Source of the DNA: FEB-12 sp964503315 | Lineage (GTDB): Bacteria > Zixibacteria > MSB-5A5 > GN15 > FEB-12 | Reading direction: 5' to 3' | DNA length: 64,000 nucleotides | NCBI GenBank assembly: GCA_964503315.1 | Contig: CAZCZL010000002.1 | Span: forward strand, 124,001 to 188,000 | Part shown: in pieces, positions 56,902 through 64,000 of the stretch | Numbering within the stretch: position 1 is the stretch's first letter | Layout: the number at the start of each line of letters is the position of its first letter | Program-made: the position numbers and the translations under genes | Notes under the pieces: model-generated | What the model saw: only the letters and a program-made list of their open reading frames with translations | The model's database searches: none | Told to the model about the DNA's origin: nothing

Positions 56902-58830
56902 TTACTTCAGGAAATCCATCAAACTTGGCTGAATTATTCTGCTGGCCGCCATTAAAGCGGCTTGATATCCATTCTCATATGTCGCCAGCTGGGTGACCGC
57001 GGTCGGCAAGTCAACATCCTCGACATCGGCGAGCAACTCGGTGAAATCGAGCTCCTGGTTGGTCAGGCGCGACGCGGTTGTCTCGAAACGAATACCGCGC
57101 GCTCCGGTAGTGGCGCGGCTGGTCAACAGGTGCTCTATCGACTTGTCGAGACTCCCGATCAGAATCCCAGTACCTTCCTGGTCATTCACCTTGAGCGCCT
57201 GAGACAGGAGATTCAGTATTCCCATCATGTCGGAGGATCCATAGAGCCCGAAGTCTCTGGCCGCGCGTCCAGTTCCCACTTCTTCGATCGCGAAGCTTCG
57301 GGTCGGGTCATTATTGACAATTTGAATCCCGCGGCCTGATGGGTTGAGACTGGCGGTCACATCAAGCATCGAGGTATTGATCCGATCAAGCAGATCCTGG
57401 ATGGTCATGATGGTTGGATCGGCGAGGTCTACGGTCAGGACCATATCCCCTTGTGTCAGCTTGACAGAACCTTGTGTGTATCCGAGACCGGAATCGAGCT
57501 CGGATAGTAATGACGTCGCGATGAGGCGGGCATCGATGTCATCGCCGTGATGATCCGTGGTGAATTCGGCTCGTATCCCGAGATCCGCCGCTGTTGTGCC
57601 AGTGGTCTCGGTGATGGAGAATCGGACGCGCGGCTCCAGATCGGCGCCGATCAACTGCGATCCGACTGTGCCGTTTATGCCCAGCCCGGTTGCGGTCTGT
57701 TCCATGTCGGAGGTGTCAAGTATTTGCAGACCCAACGGAGTGCCGTTGCTGTCAACTATCTGAAGCCCGGTCCCTGCCGGGTTGATCGACATAGTAACGT
57801 TGGATATTCCCTGCCCCGCGATCTGCGTATTGAATTTCGTAATGACATCGTTGAGGGTCACAGAGCCGGAAAGATCAACTGTCATATCCAGAAGCGCGCC
57901 ATCGGTGACGCGGATCGTTCCCGGAGTCAAATCGATTCCCAATCCCTGACGCAGGTCGCCGAGATTGGTTCCTCCGCTCACCAGACCATTGGGCGTAGTA
58001 TCGAAGCCTATCCCCGTCTTGGAGCTGTTGATCTGTGCAGTTAAGTTGGTTATCCCAGCCGCAGTCAATTGGGTGTTGATCGCGGTAAGCATATCCGCCA
58101 CCGTTGCATTACCCGGAAGGGCGGAAAGGTCTATTGTTGCCGACAATCCCGTGTTGGCATCGGTAACCACAAACCCCGCGGCAGTCATATCTATGCCGTC
58201 GCCATTGTGCAGGTTTGCCAATTGCGTAGTCGCGCTCACGCCGACATTCAGGTCGGAAGTTTCACCGAGAGTGGTCAACTGCTTGAGAAATATCTCCTGG
58301 CCGCTAAAATTGACCTGGGCGCGCTGTCCGGATTCGATCTCGAACTCGATCTTGCCGTCATCGCCCCGATACATTACACCCGCAGACGAACGCTGGAAGG
58401 GGGCGCGTTGCGTGATATTGCCACCGAAGACCCGACGGCCTTCCAACTCGCTGTTGGCCATCTGCAGGATCTGGTCGATGATCGAGTCCACCTCACTAGC
58501 TGAGGCCTGACGCGAAGCCGCGTCATAGGTGCCATCGGCCATCGCGACCGCTATCTCACGGGCGCTGGAGACGAAATCTTTGGTGTCTCCAAGGATAGTG
58601 TCATAGTTATTCGTCCAGTTCTGGGCCTGGCCGATATTCTTCTGCCATTGACTGAGTTCGTTCAACTCGGTCCGGTAGTTGAGATCGCGCACGGTCCCGA
58701 CCGGGTCATCCGATGGCGCATTAATGCGTCGGCCGGTTGACATATTGGTCTGTAGGGTGATATACCGCTGCATTGAGCGCTGCAGGTTGAACACCACCCG
58801 GCTGGACATCATTTGGTTCGTGACACGCAT
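56902..58830 (-). CDS. flgL: Hook-filament junction protein FlgL, enlarged by internal repeats
   Basis: A 642-residue protein, about twice the usual FlgL length (about 300). The flagellin-like N-terminus (MRVTNQMMSSRVVFNLQRSM, STGRRINAPSDDPVGTVRDL) and C-terminus (TAVTQLATYENGYQAALMAA) are normal. Inserted between them are three related copies of about 80 residues of a flagellin-IN-type unit (each with a GxGIDxT- or GxGYTxG-like start, VTVDLS-like strand and INPxGTGLxIV end; about 205-285, 290-370 and 445-520). The unit may extend the junction surface. It lies between csrA and fliW. Confidence 0.92.
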   Translation of the reverse strand: MRVTNQMMSSRVVFNLQRSMQRYITLQTNMSTGRRINAPSDDPVGTVRDLNYRTELNELSQWQKNIGQAQNWTNNYDTILGDTKDFVSSAREIAVAMADGTYDAASRQASASEVDSIIDQILQMANSELEGRRVFGGNITQRAPFQRSSAGVMYRGDDGKIEFEIESGQRAQVNFSGQEIFLKQLTTLGETSDLNVGVSATTQLANLHNGDGIDMTAAGFVVTDANTGLSATIDLSALPGNATVADMLTAINTQLTAAGITNLTAQINSSKTGIGFDTTPNGLVSGGTNLGDLRQGLGIDLTPGTIRVTDGALLDMTVDLSGSVTLNDVITKFNTQIAGQGISNVTMSINPAGTGLQIVDSNGTPLGLQILDTSDMEQTATGLGINGTVGSQLIGADLEPRVRFSITETTGTTAADLGIRAEFTTDHHGDDIDARLIATSLLSELDSGLGYTQGSVKLTQGDMVLTVDLADPTIMTIQDLLDRINTSMLDVTASLNPSGRGIQIVNNDPTRSFAIEEVGTGRAARDFGLYGSSDMMGILNLLSQALKVNDQEGTGILIGSLDKSIEHLLTSRATTGARGIRFETTASRLTNQELDFTELLADVEDVDLPTAVTQLATYENGYQAALMAASRIIQPSLMDFLK

Positions 58831-58868
58831 CCTGGTATCCCTTGACCGTTTCCTGAACTACTCCGAGA

Positions 58869-59192
58869 CTATTCCGCGTCGGGCCGCTCTTTACGGCGAT
58901 CCGGGTGCGGGTTGTCCTTGTAATCGATGGTCGCCTGTTTGTCGGTCGACGCATCGCCCTTGATCTTCCCTTTGATCATGTTGACCATACCGAGCAGATC
59001 ATTCTTCGAACCCTTAGAGGCCTTGCGGTTCTCCTCCTGGATCTTGACGTAGATCTCCTCGCGATGGACGACCACTTTGGCGGGAGCCTCGATCCCCAGG
59101 CGGACCTGGCGACCTCTGATCCCGAGTACGGAGACGCGAATTTCGTCTCCGATCGTGATCGACTCTCCTAACTTCCTTGTTAGAATAAGCAC
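58869..59192 (-). CDS. csrA: Carbon storage regulator CsrA with long C-terminal tail
   Basis: A 107-residue RNA-binding translational repressor. The core is typical (MLILTRKLGESITIGDEI, RLGIEAPAKVVVHREEIYVK with the RNA-contacting arginine in VHREE). CsrA is usually 60-75 residues; here a charged tail of about 45 residues follows. The start is GTG behind GGAGGG. It lies between flgK and flgL, as in B. subtilis-type clusters with fliW. FliC mRNA is the likely main target. Confidence 0.93.
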   Translation of the reverse strand: MLILTRKLGESITIGDEIRVSVLGIRGRQVRLGIEAPAKVVVHREEIYVKIQEENRKASKGSKNDLLGMVNMIKGKIKGDASTDKQATIDYKDNPHPDRRKERPDAE

Positions 59193-59233
59193 GTTACCCT
59201 CCGTGGATGGCGGCGTTCACACGCGGCCATGAT

Positions 59234-60640
59234 TTATCGGCCTACCGTTCCCATTCCATGGATAACGGTATCCAGTGCCTCGTCCATGGTGGTGATCACG
59301 CGCGCGGCCGCGTCGTACGCATGCTGGTACTTGATCATGTTGGCCATCTCCTCATCCAGAGAGACGCCCTGTACCGATTGCCGCGAATTATCCACCTGTT
59401 GAACGAGTAATTCATAGTTCTGACTGAAAGCCGACGCTTCGCTGGTCTCGATCCCAAGTTTTCCGACCAAGCTGGTGTAGTAATCACCCATGGTGATCGT
59501 ATTCCGCTCCATCACCTGCATATTTCGTAGCTCGGAAATCGCAAGCGCGATAGCATTGTCGAATGCCGGCGACGGAGTCGAGGAAGCGGCGATCTTGTTC
59601 GCATCCTGCAGAATCACCTGATTGATACGAATGGTCGCGGCTTCAGTGAAATTGGGGTCAAAGAACGGGATATCGGTGCTGTCGGCGGCACCGTATCCTG
59701 ACATATGAATCGAGTTGACTTGGTCGATGATCGTTTTGGTCAAGGTGTTGAGTTCATCGATATATCGCGGGAGGATCTTGTCCCGCGATTCAATAAGTCC
59801 GTGCAGTTCGCCGTTTAGATTGGTGAGCTTGACCTGCGTCCCCTTCCAGACCAATTCGTGTATCGGGTGGCCTTCCTGGTTGACGACGTTGGAGCCAATC
59901 GGGAAATTGTCTGAGGAATCAACCAGGACCATGGCGCCCATGGAGACGAGCGTCGTTCCATTCGGCTTTTCGGTCACGCGAACATCTATCATCGACGCAA
60001 GTTGATCGGTCAGCAGATCGCGCTGATCACGGAGGTCGTTGGCGGGCTGGCCACCCAATTCTGCGCCGGCTATCTGCTGGTTGAGCTGAGCTATTTCAGC
60101 GGTGTACTTGTTAATCTCGTTGGTATAGTTCTGCAGATCCTGGTCTACAGAATCGCGCAGGTTCTGGAGTCGTCCGGCGAGTTCATGCAGGCCGTTGACC
60201 AGTTTGGTCGCTTCACCGAGCACGTTGGTGCGAGCGGTCGCGGCGTTGGTACTGGAGGCCTGAGTGGAAAGGTCGGACCAGGCATTCCAGAAACCGTCCA
60301 GTAGATCAGAAACTGAATCAGACTGTGGCTCATTGAATACTGATTCGACTTGAGTCATAGTCTTGTGCTTGTATGACCATTGGCCAAGCGACTTGGTCGC
60401 CTGACGGTATTGCTGGCTGAGGAAGTAGTCGCGCGCGTGGCGAATATCCTGAGCAGTGACACCCGTACCTATTGAGCCGTAGGCTTGTTGTTCAGGGCGG
60501 GTCGACGTTATATTGACCCGCTGGCGACTGTACCCCGGCGTGTTGACGTTGGAGATGTTATGGCCGATCGTCTGCAAATTCAGCTGGTGCGTTAAGAGCG
60601 CACGCTTCCCGATCTCCAATCCCTGGAACAGACCTGGCAT
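59234..60640 (-). CDS. flgK: Hook-filament junction protein FlgK
   Basis: A 468-residue hook-associated protein 1. The N-terminus (GLEIGKRALLTHQLNLQTIG, NISNVNTPGYSRQRVNI) and C-terminus (SLDEEMANMIKYQHAYDAAA) are diagnostic. Its ATG overlaps the flgN stop by one base (TAATG). Confidence 0.96.
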   Translation of the reverse strand: MPGLFQGLEIGKRALLTHQLNLQTIGHNISNVNTPGYSRQRVNITSTRPEQQAYGSIGTGVTAQDIRHARDYFLSQQYRQATKSLGQWSYKHKTMTQVESVFNEPQSDSVSDLLDGFWNAWSDLSTQASSTNAATARTNVLGEATKLVNGLHELAGRLQNLRDSVDQDLQNYTNEINKYTAEIAQLNQQIAGAELGGQPANDLRDQRDLLTDQLASMIDVRVTEKPNGTTLVSMGAMVLVDSSDNFPIGSNVVNQEGHPIHELVWKGTQVKLTNLNGELHGLIESRDKILPRYIDELNTLTKTIIDQVNSIHMSGYGAADSTDIPFFDPNFTEAATIRINQVILQDANKIAASSTPSPAFDNAIALAISELRNMQVMERNTITMGDYYTSLVGKLGIETSEASAFSQNYELLVQQVDNSRQSVQGVSLDEEMANMIKYQHAYDAAARVITTMDEALDTVIHGMGTVGR

Positions 60641-61125
60641 TAGGCTCTCCTATCCATGGCGATGGGACGCGCCGGGTCTTGGTCGTTCATTTTGGAGCTA
60701 TAGGTTGGCTCCGGATTGTTCATCTTGGACAGCATCGCCATGGTTTTGGCTACGAATTCGCGTGACTGATTTAGCAGCATGGCGTTGGTATTGCGAGAGT
60801 CATTGATCTTCTGATTGAGTTCGACAATGATGTCGCGAAGCTGGCGAAGTTGCTGGGCCTCGTTCTGGTCAACCAATTCGAGCAGGCGGCTGACTGTCAG
60901 ATCGCCATCGATCGCCCGCGCGGCTTTGATCTGCGCGACCAGTGTTTCGCGCTGCTTGTTGAGGATGCGGCTCTCGGTGAGTTTCTCATGCTGTCGCTCG
61001 GTGACTTCCTGCAGCCCGACGAGATCGTTGGTCACCAACATCTCTTTCTGGCGCTGAAGCAACTCGAGGAAGGATTCAAATAGAGCAGCTTCCTTGCTGA
61101 TGATGTCAATCAATTGGTTGATCAT
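60640..61125 (-). CDS. flgN: Flagellar export chaperone FlgN
   Basis: A 161-residue helical FlgN family protein (LFESFLELLQRQKEMLVTND, RQLRDIIVELNQKINDSRNT). It chaperones FlgK and FlgL. It is placed directly upstream of flgK with overlapping stop and start codons, the standard arrangement. Confidence 0.9.
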   Translation of the reverse strand: MINQLIDIISKEAALFESFLELLQRQKEMLVTNDLVGLQEVTERQHEKLTESRILNKQRETLVAQIKAARAIDGDLTVSRLLELVDQNEAQQLRQLRDIIVELNQKINDSRNTNAMLLNQSREFVAKTMAMLSKMNNPEPTYSSKMNDQDPARPIAMDRRA

Positions 61126-61172
61126 ATCCTATGGTCAATGCACTTTCCTGTAAGTCCGTTATCGGTTGATTC

Positions 61173-62084
61173 TTAGGGAACTTTAGGCGACTCGGTCGAG
61201 CCTTCGAACAAGGCCATCACCTTATCGACGTAATTCTGCGTTTCTTCAAAGGGCGGCAGTCCGCCATATTTGTCAACATTCCCCGGTCCGGCATTGTATG
61301 CGGCCAGGGCGAGCTTGATATCCTGGTAACGGTCTACCATCTTTTTGAGAAAACGGCTCCCTCCCATGATGTTCTGCTCGGGGTCGAGCGAGTCTTTGAC
61401 GCCGAGATCCTCGGCCGTCGCATCCATAAGCTGCATGAGCCCTTTGGCTCCGGCTTGCGAGACGGCTTTGGGGTTACCACGCGATTCCGCATGGATGACG
61501 GACGCGATCAGCGTTGAATCAAGTTTGGTTTCGGCGGCGGCCGCTTCGATGAGCGGGCCATACTTCTCCATGATCTTGTCATGCGAGGTTGCGGTGCGCG
61601 GTTTCAGCGGAGCGATCTCCGGCTTTGTTTCAATCTGAACCGGCGTGACTTTCTTGGGGAGAGCGACTGGCTGAGGCTTTTCTTTGACCGGAATGTGTCT
61701 CACCGTTCTAGTTGGCAACTGAGAGACTGCACTTTGGTCTACCCCATCGGTCTTGGCATACTTGGCTTCGATCAATTTGACGGTCGAGCGATAGAGGATA
61801 TCCGCGATAGATCCATGTCCTCCGGCCCCAGCCCGCGAGATCTCCATATCCATCAGGTCGAGAAAGGTATCTTTCCCCTGCGAGCTACTCATCGGTAGAC
61901 CCTCGGAGAGCGGATTCTCCGGTACCGTCTTCCGCATTGCTTTCATCATTTGATAACGGAAGAAGGCTTCGAATTCCTGCGTGGCTTTTTTGAGCCGCGC
62001 CTTCTCCTGCTCCAGTGAACTGGTTGCCTGTCCCTTGAGCTGATCAAGGGAGGTCGGTGCGGATGTCGGCGCGAGGGATCGCAT
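61173..62084 (-). CDS. flgJ: FlgJ-type rod protein fused to lytic transglycosylase (SLT, GH23)
   Basis: A 303-residue protein in two parts. Residues 25-115 are the rod-binding FlgJ domain (EFEAFFRYQMMKAMRKTVPE, FLDLMDMEISRAG). After a proline/lysine-rich linker, about 175-290 is a lytic transglycosylase domain with the catalytic glutamate in VIHAESRGNPKAVSQAGAKG, GLMQLMDATAEDLG and AAYNAGPGNVDKYGG. Gammaproteobacterial FlgJ uses an unrelated GH73 domain, so the wall-cutting half is swapped here. It cuts peptidoglycan for rod passage. It overlaps the flgI stop by one base. Confidence 0.93.
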   Translation of the reverse strand: MRSLAPTSAPTSLDQLKGQATSSLEQEKARLKKATQEFEAFFRYQMMKAMRKTVPENPLSEGLPMSSSQGKDTFLDLMDMEISRAGAGGHGSIADILYRSTVKLIEAKYAKTDGVDQSAVSQLPTRTVRHIPVKEKPQPVALPKKVTPVQIETKPEIAPLKPRTATSHDKIMEKYGPLIEAAAAETKLDSTLIASVIHAESRGNPKAVSQAGAKGLMQLMDATAEDLGVKDSLDPEQNIMGGSRFLKKMVDRYQDIKLALAAYNAGPGNVDKYGGLPPFEETQNYVDKVMALFEGSTESPKVP

Positions 62085-63220
62085 TACATGATGACCAGTT
62101 CGGAGCGCAATGCGCCCGCCTGTTTGAGGGCCTGGAAGATGGCGACGATATCACGCGGAGTTGCCCCGATCTTGTTCAAAGCGGCCGCAACATCCGAGAG
62201 CTTCACCGATGCAGGTAGTTCCACGACGCGGGCTTTCTCTTCATTGACTGTGATCTCAGGATCCCGGGTGACGACTGTCTCTCCCTTGCCGAATGGCTCC
62301 GGCTGGGAAATGACGGGACGCGAGTCGATGCTGACTGTTATAGTCCCATGAGCGATCGCGACCGGTTCAATTATGACATTCTGTCCGGCGACAATTGTGC
62401 CGGTTCGTTCATTGATGACGACCTTAGCGACCTGGTCAGGTTCGACCGTCAGTTGTCCAAGGTCCGAAAGAAAGCGCATACGGCGAGTTGGTTCCGCGAT
62501 AGTGTCATGGATACTTATCTGAATGGTACCGGCATCAACCGGCTTGGCGTAGTCGCCATACTCGATATTGATTCGTGATGCCACTCGCTGGGCGGTGGTG
62601 ATGTCGGGTTGAGTCAACGTGAGCAGAACAGTCTTATCCGAGCCCGGAACCGGATTCAACGGCTTAGATATCTTGCCGCCATTGGGGACCCGTCCAACCA
62701 GCGTGTAGTTGTTGACGATCTTATTCCCCTCATCAACCTGGACGTTAAATCCACCGATGGAGACTGAACCTTGGGCGACGGCTCGGACGACTCCGTCCGG
62801 TCCAGCCAACTGCGTGATGAGGAGAATCCCTCCCTGCAGCGAGCTGGCATCGCCTATGGACGAAACGGTGATGTCAAAATAGGTACCTTCAGCCAGGTCG
62901 GAAGAGATGCGTGACGTGACCATCACAGCCGCAATGTTCTTCACTTTCAGTTTGTTCGGTTCCACCTGCAGCCCCATTCGCTCCATCATGTTGGAGAGGG
63001 ATTGCATGGTGAACTGCGTGCCGTTGCCATCGCCGGTACCATCAAGGCCGATGACCAATCCATATCCAATGAGGTCTGTTTCCTGCTTGTTCTGAAAACT
63101 GCAAAGATCCTTGATACGCACCTGGGCGGCGTCTACTTGGGGACAGAACAGCGCGAAGATCATCAACATGATGATCAGGCCGCACGGCGTGAGAAGTCGA
63201 GCGTGGAGGTTTTCAAGCAT
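62084..63220 (-). CDS. flgI: Flagellar P-ring protein FlgI
   Basis: A 378-residue periplasmic ring protein. The signal peptide is followed by RIKDLCSFQNKQETDLIGYG, GLVIGLDGTGDGNGTQFTMQ and, at the end, VAAALNKIGATPRDIVAIFQ, all standard for FlgI. Full length. It confirms a peptidoglycan-spanning, outer-membrane-type flagellum. Confidence 0.97.
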   Translation of the reverse strand: MLENLHARLLTPCGLIIMLMIFALFCPQVDAAQVRIKDLCSFQNKQETDLIGYGLVIGLDGTGDGNGTQFTMQSLSNMMERMGLQVEPNKLKVKNIAAVMVTSRISSDLAEGTYFDITVSSIGDASSLQGGILLITQLAGPDGVVRAVAQGSVSIGGFNVQVDEGNKIVNNYTLVGRVPNGGKISKPLNPVPGSDKTVLLTLTQPDITTAQRVASRINIEYGDYAKPVDAGTIQISIHDTIAEPTRRMRFLSDLGQLTVEPDQVAKVVINERTGTIVAGQNVIIEPVAIAHGTITVSIDSRPVISQPEPFGKGETVVTRDPEITVNEEKARVVELPASVKLSDVAAALNKIGATPRDIVAIFQALKQAGALRSELVIM

Positions 63221-63231
63221 GGTCGACTCCT

Positions 63232-63822
63232 TTAGAATATCCAGTTCAGGATGCGGGTGAAGAAGCCGGGACGCGACGCGGTGTCGGCGTTCCCTTTGCC
63301 GGTGTAATGAATCTCGGCATCGGCTATCTGGTAGGAGTCGATGGTATTGTCCGAGCTGATATCCTTTTGGCGGACGATACCTGTCAGTGTCAGGGTTTCG
63401 CGGTCGCCCGAAATACCGATAACGCGAGAACCTTCAATGAGGAGGTCACCGTTGTCTTTCTTTCCGACTACGGTCACCGATATTTTGCCGCGGAGGACGC
63501 CGGAACGAAGGTTTTCGCCTTTTCCGTTGAAGTCCGCCTTATTGTCGGCATCGAGCCCGAACCTGGGGATCAAGCGAAGGAGTGGTCCCGTGCCCGGTCC
63601 ACCGGATGTAGAGGTACTGGTTGATTTCTCGGTTTTGGTTTCAACCTGATTTGAGGCGGTGTTCTGCTCATAGATCAGGACAGTTAGAATGTCCCCTGTA
63701 TTGTACGCCTTGACATCGGAGTACAATGAGGTAGCTCGTCCAAAATCCTGGCCGTTGGTCTTCAGCGCAAACGGCAGAAGCAGCAGGATGATGAGCAGAA
63801 TGATAAAGCGTGTCAGTTTCAT
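63232..63822 (-). CDS. flgH: Flagellar L-ring protein FlgH, without lipobox
   Basis: A 196-residue protein with the FlgH body (YNTGDILTVLIYEQNTASNQ, GIVRQKDISSDNTIDSYQIA, the family end YTGKGNADTASRPGFFTRIL). FlgH is normally a lipoprotein, but this signal peptide (MKLTRFIILLIILLLLPFAL) has no cysteine, and the whole protein contains none. It should be cleaved by ordinary signal peptidase or remain anchored by its first helix. It follows flgA and precedes flgI. Confidence 0.94.
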   Translation of the reverse strand: MKLTRFIILLIILLLLPFALKTNGQDFGRATSLYSDVKAYNTGDILTVLIYEQNTASNQVETKTEKSTSTSTSGGPGTGPLLRLIPRFGLDADNKADFNGKGENLRSGVLRGKISVTVVGKKDNGDLLIEGSRVIGISGDRETLTLTGIVRQKDISSDNTIDSYQIADAEIHYTGKGNADTASRPGFFTRILNWIF

Positions 63823-63848
63823 GAAACGACTCCTTGCGTCCTATGCAA

Positions 63849-64000
63849 TTACGGCGCGATAGCGACCGTCGAGTTATCGAGTATGCGAGCCTGCACCAGC
63901 TTTCCTGAAGTGCGGTTTTTCACCCGTATCACATCGCCGACCCGTCCGCTCTGCTGCGCGGTCCCGGTGGTGGCGATGGTGAACAGGTCGTTCGAGCATT
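63849..64000 (-). CDS. flgA: P-ring assembly chaperone FlgA (C-terminal end only)
   Basis: The right window edge cuts this gene. The visible 49 or so codons end with RVGDVIRVKNRTSGKLVQAR followed by ILDNSTVAIAP and TAA, the typical SAF-type C-terminus of FlgA, the periplasmic chaperone for FlgI. Its place directly upstream of flgH and flgI supports this. Confidence 0.88.
   Translation of the reverse strand, partial: CSNDLFTIATTGTAQQSGRVGDVIRVKNRTSGKLVQARILDNSTVAIAP

Noticed and set aside
59211..59237. Exact GCCGATAA on the minus strand before csrA, as if a sigma28 promoter
   Set aside because: The -35 position 11 bases upstream reads CATGGAAT, only 3 of 8 matches, and the site is within the flgK-csrA junction of a continuous operon.
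1..64000. CRISPR arrays, insertion sequences, prophage or rRNA
   Set aside because: No regularly spaced direct repeats, transposase, integrase or rRNA-like sequence was found.

Overview
The window is a 64 kb piece of a bacterial chromosome with almost all genes on the minus strand. A run of ten N at 19745-19754 inside folD marks it as draft or metagenome-assembled sequence. Several traits together point to a Gram-negative, flagellated member of the FCB group, possibly a candidate phylum such as Zixibacteria: a PorV-like outer-membrane protein fused to TPRs, a secreted protein ending in a FlgD-like Ig domain, many TPR proteins, a multihaem cytochrome, P- and L-ring flagellar genes and a FliW/CsrA pair. 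The lineage is inferred from gene content, not from a tree.

Layout, left to right. 1-5.3 kb: 3' part of mutS, a SPOR/TPR protein, a lapA-lapB pair under a good sigma70 promoter, and an exported protein of unknown function. 5.4-9.3 kb: an exopolysaccharide module (polysaccharide deacetylase, soluble BY-type tyrosine kinase, TPR protein, Wza-type export protein). 9.4-13.9 kb: a diguanylate cyclase, then a partner-switching pair made of a STAS protein and a membrane protein that joins an RsbW-like ATPase to a HAMP-SpoIIE phosphatase. 14-18.8 kb: PorV-TPR protein and a large secreted FlgD-Ig protein, translationally coupled. 19-31 kb: the widespread zapA-rny-ymdB-folD neighbourhood, here split by about 8 kb holding a histidine kinase, a degenerate HMA protein, a membrane 4Fe-4S protein, a catalytically dead M1-peptidase-fold protein, a VOC protein and a seven-haem cytochrome. 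31-38 kb: the thrS-infC-rpmI-rplT-pheS-pheT translation operon (infC starts at AUC) and tRNA-Val.

38-64 kb is flagellar. At the right end lies a rod, ring, hook-junction and regulator operon: flgA (partial), flgH, flgI, flgJ with a lytic transglycosylase domain, flgN, flgK, csrA, flgL, fliW. It is followed by a TPR-GT2-TPR glycosyltransferase, fliC, fliD, fliS, a second flgN-like gene, flgM and an HDOD gene. Next to these (38.2-46.5 kb) sit five sugar-modification genes: a TPR-glycosyltransferase, a hexapeptide acyltransferase fused to a dehydrogenase-like domain, an asnB-type amidotransferase, a DegT aminotransferase and a divergent epimerase.

The most striking signal is regulatory. A near-perfect sigma28 (FliA) promoter precedes fliC. 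Matching sigma28 boxes with 11-bp spacers lie back to back between the epimerase and the glycosyltransferase, and a weaker one precedes asnB. This suggests that the sugar genes belong to the late-flagellar regulon and make or attach a flagellin glycan. The fliC leader also has a hairpin with GGA in its loop plus a GGA-rich Shine-Dalgarno, the same layout as the CsrA/FliW-controlled hag leader of Bacillus subtilis, and both csrA and fliW are encoded within 6 kb.
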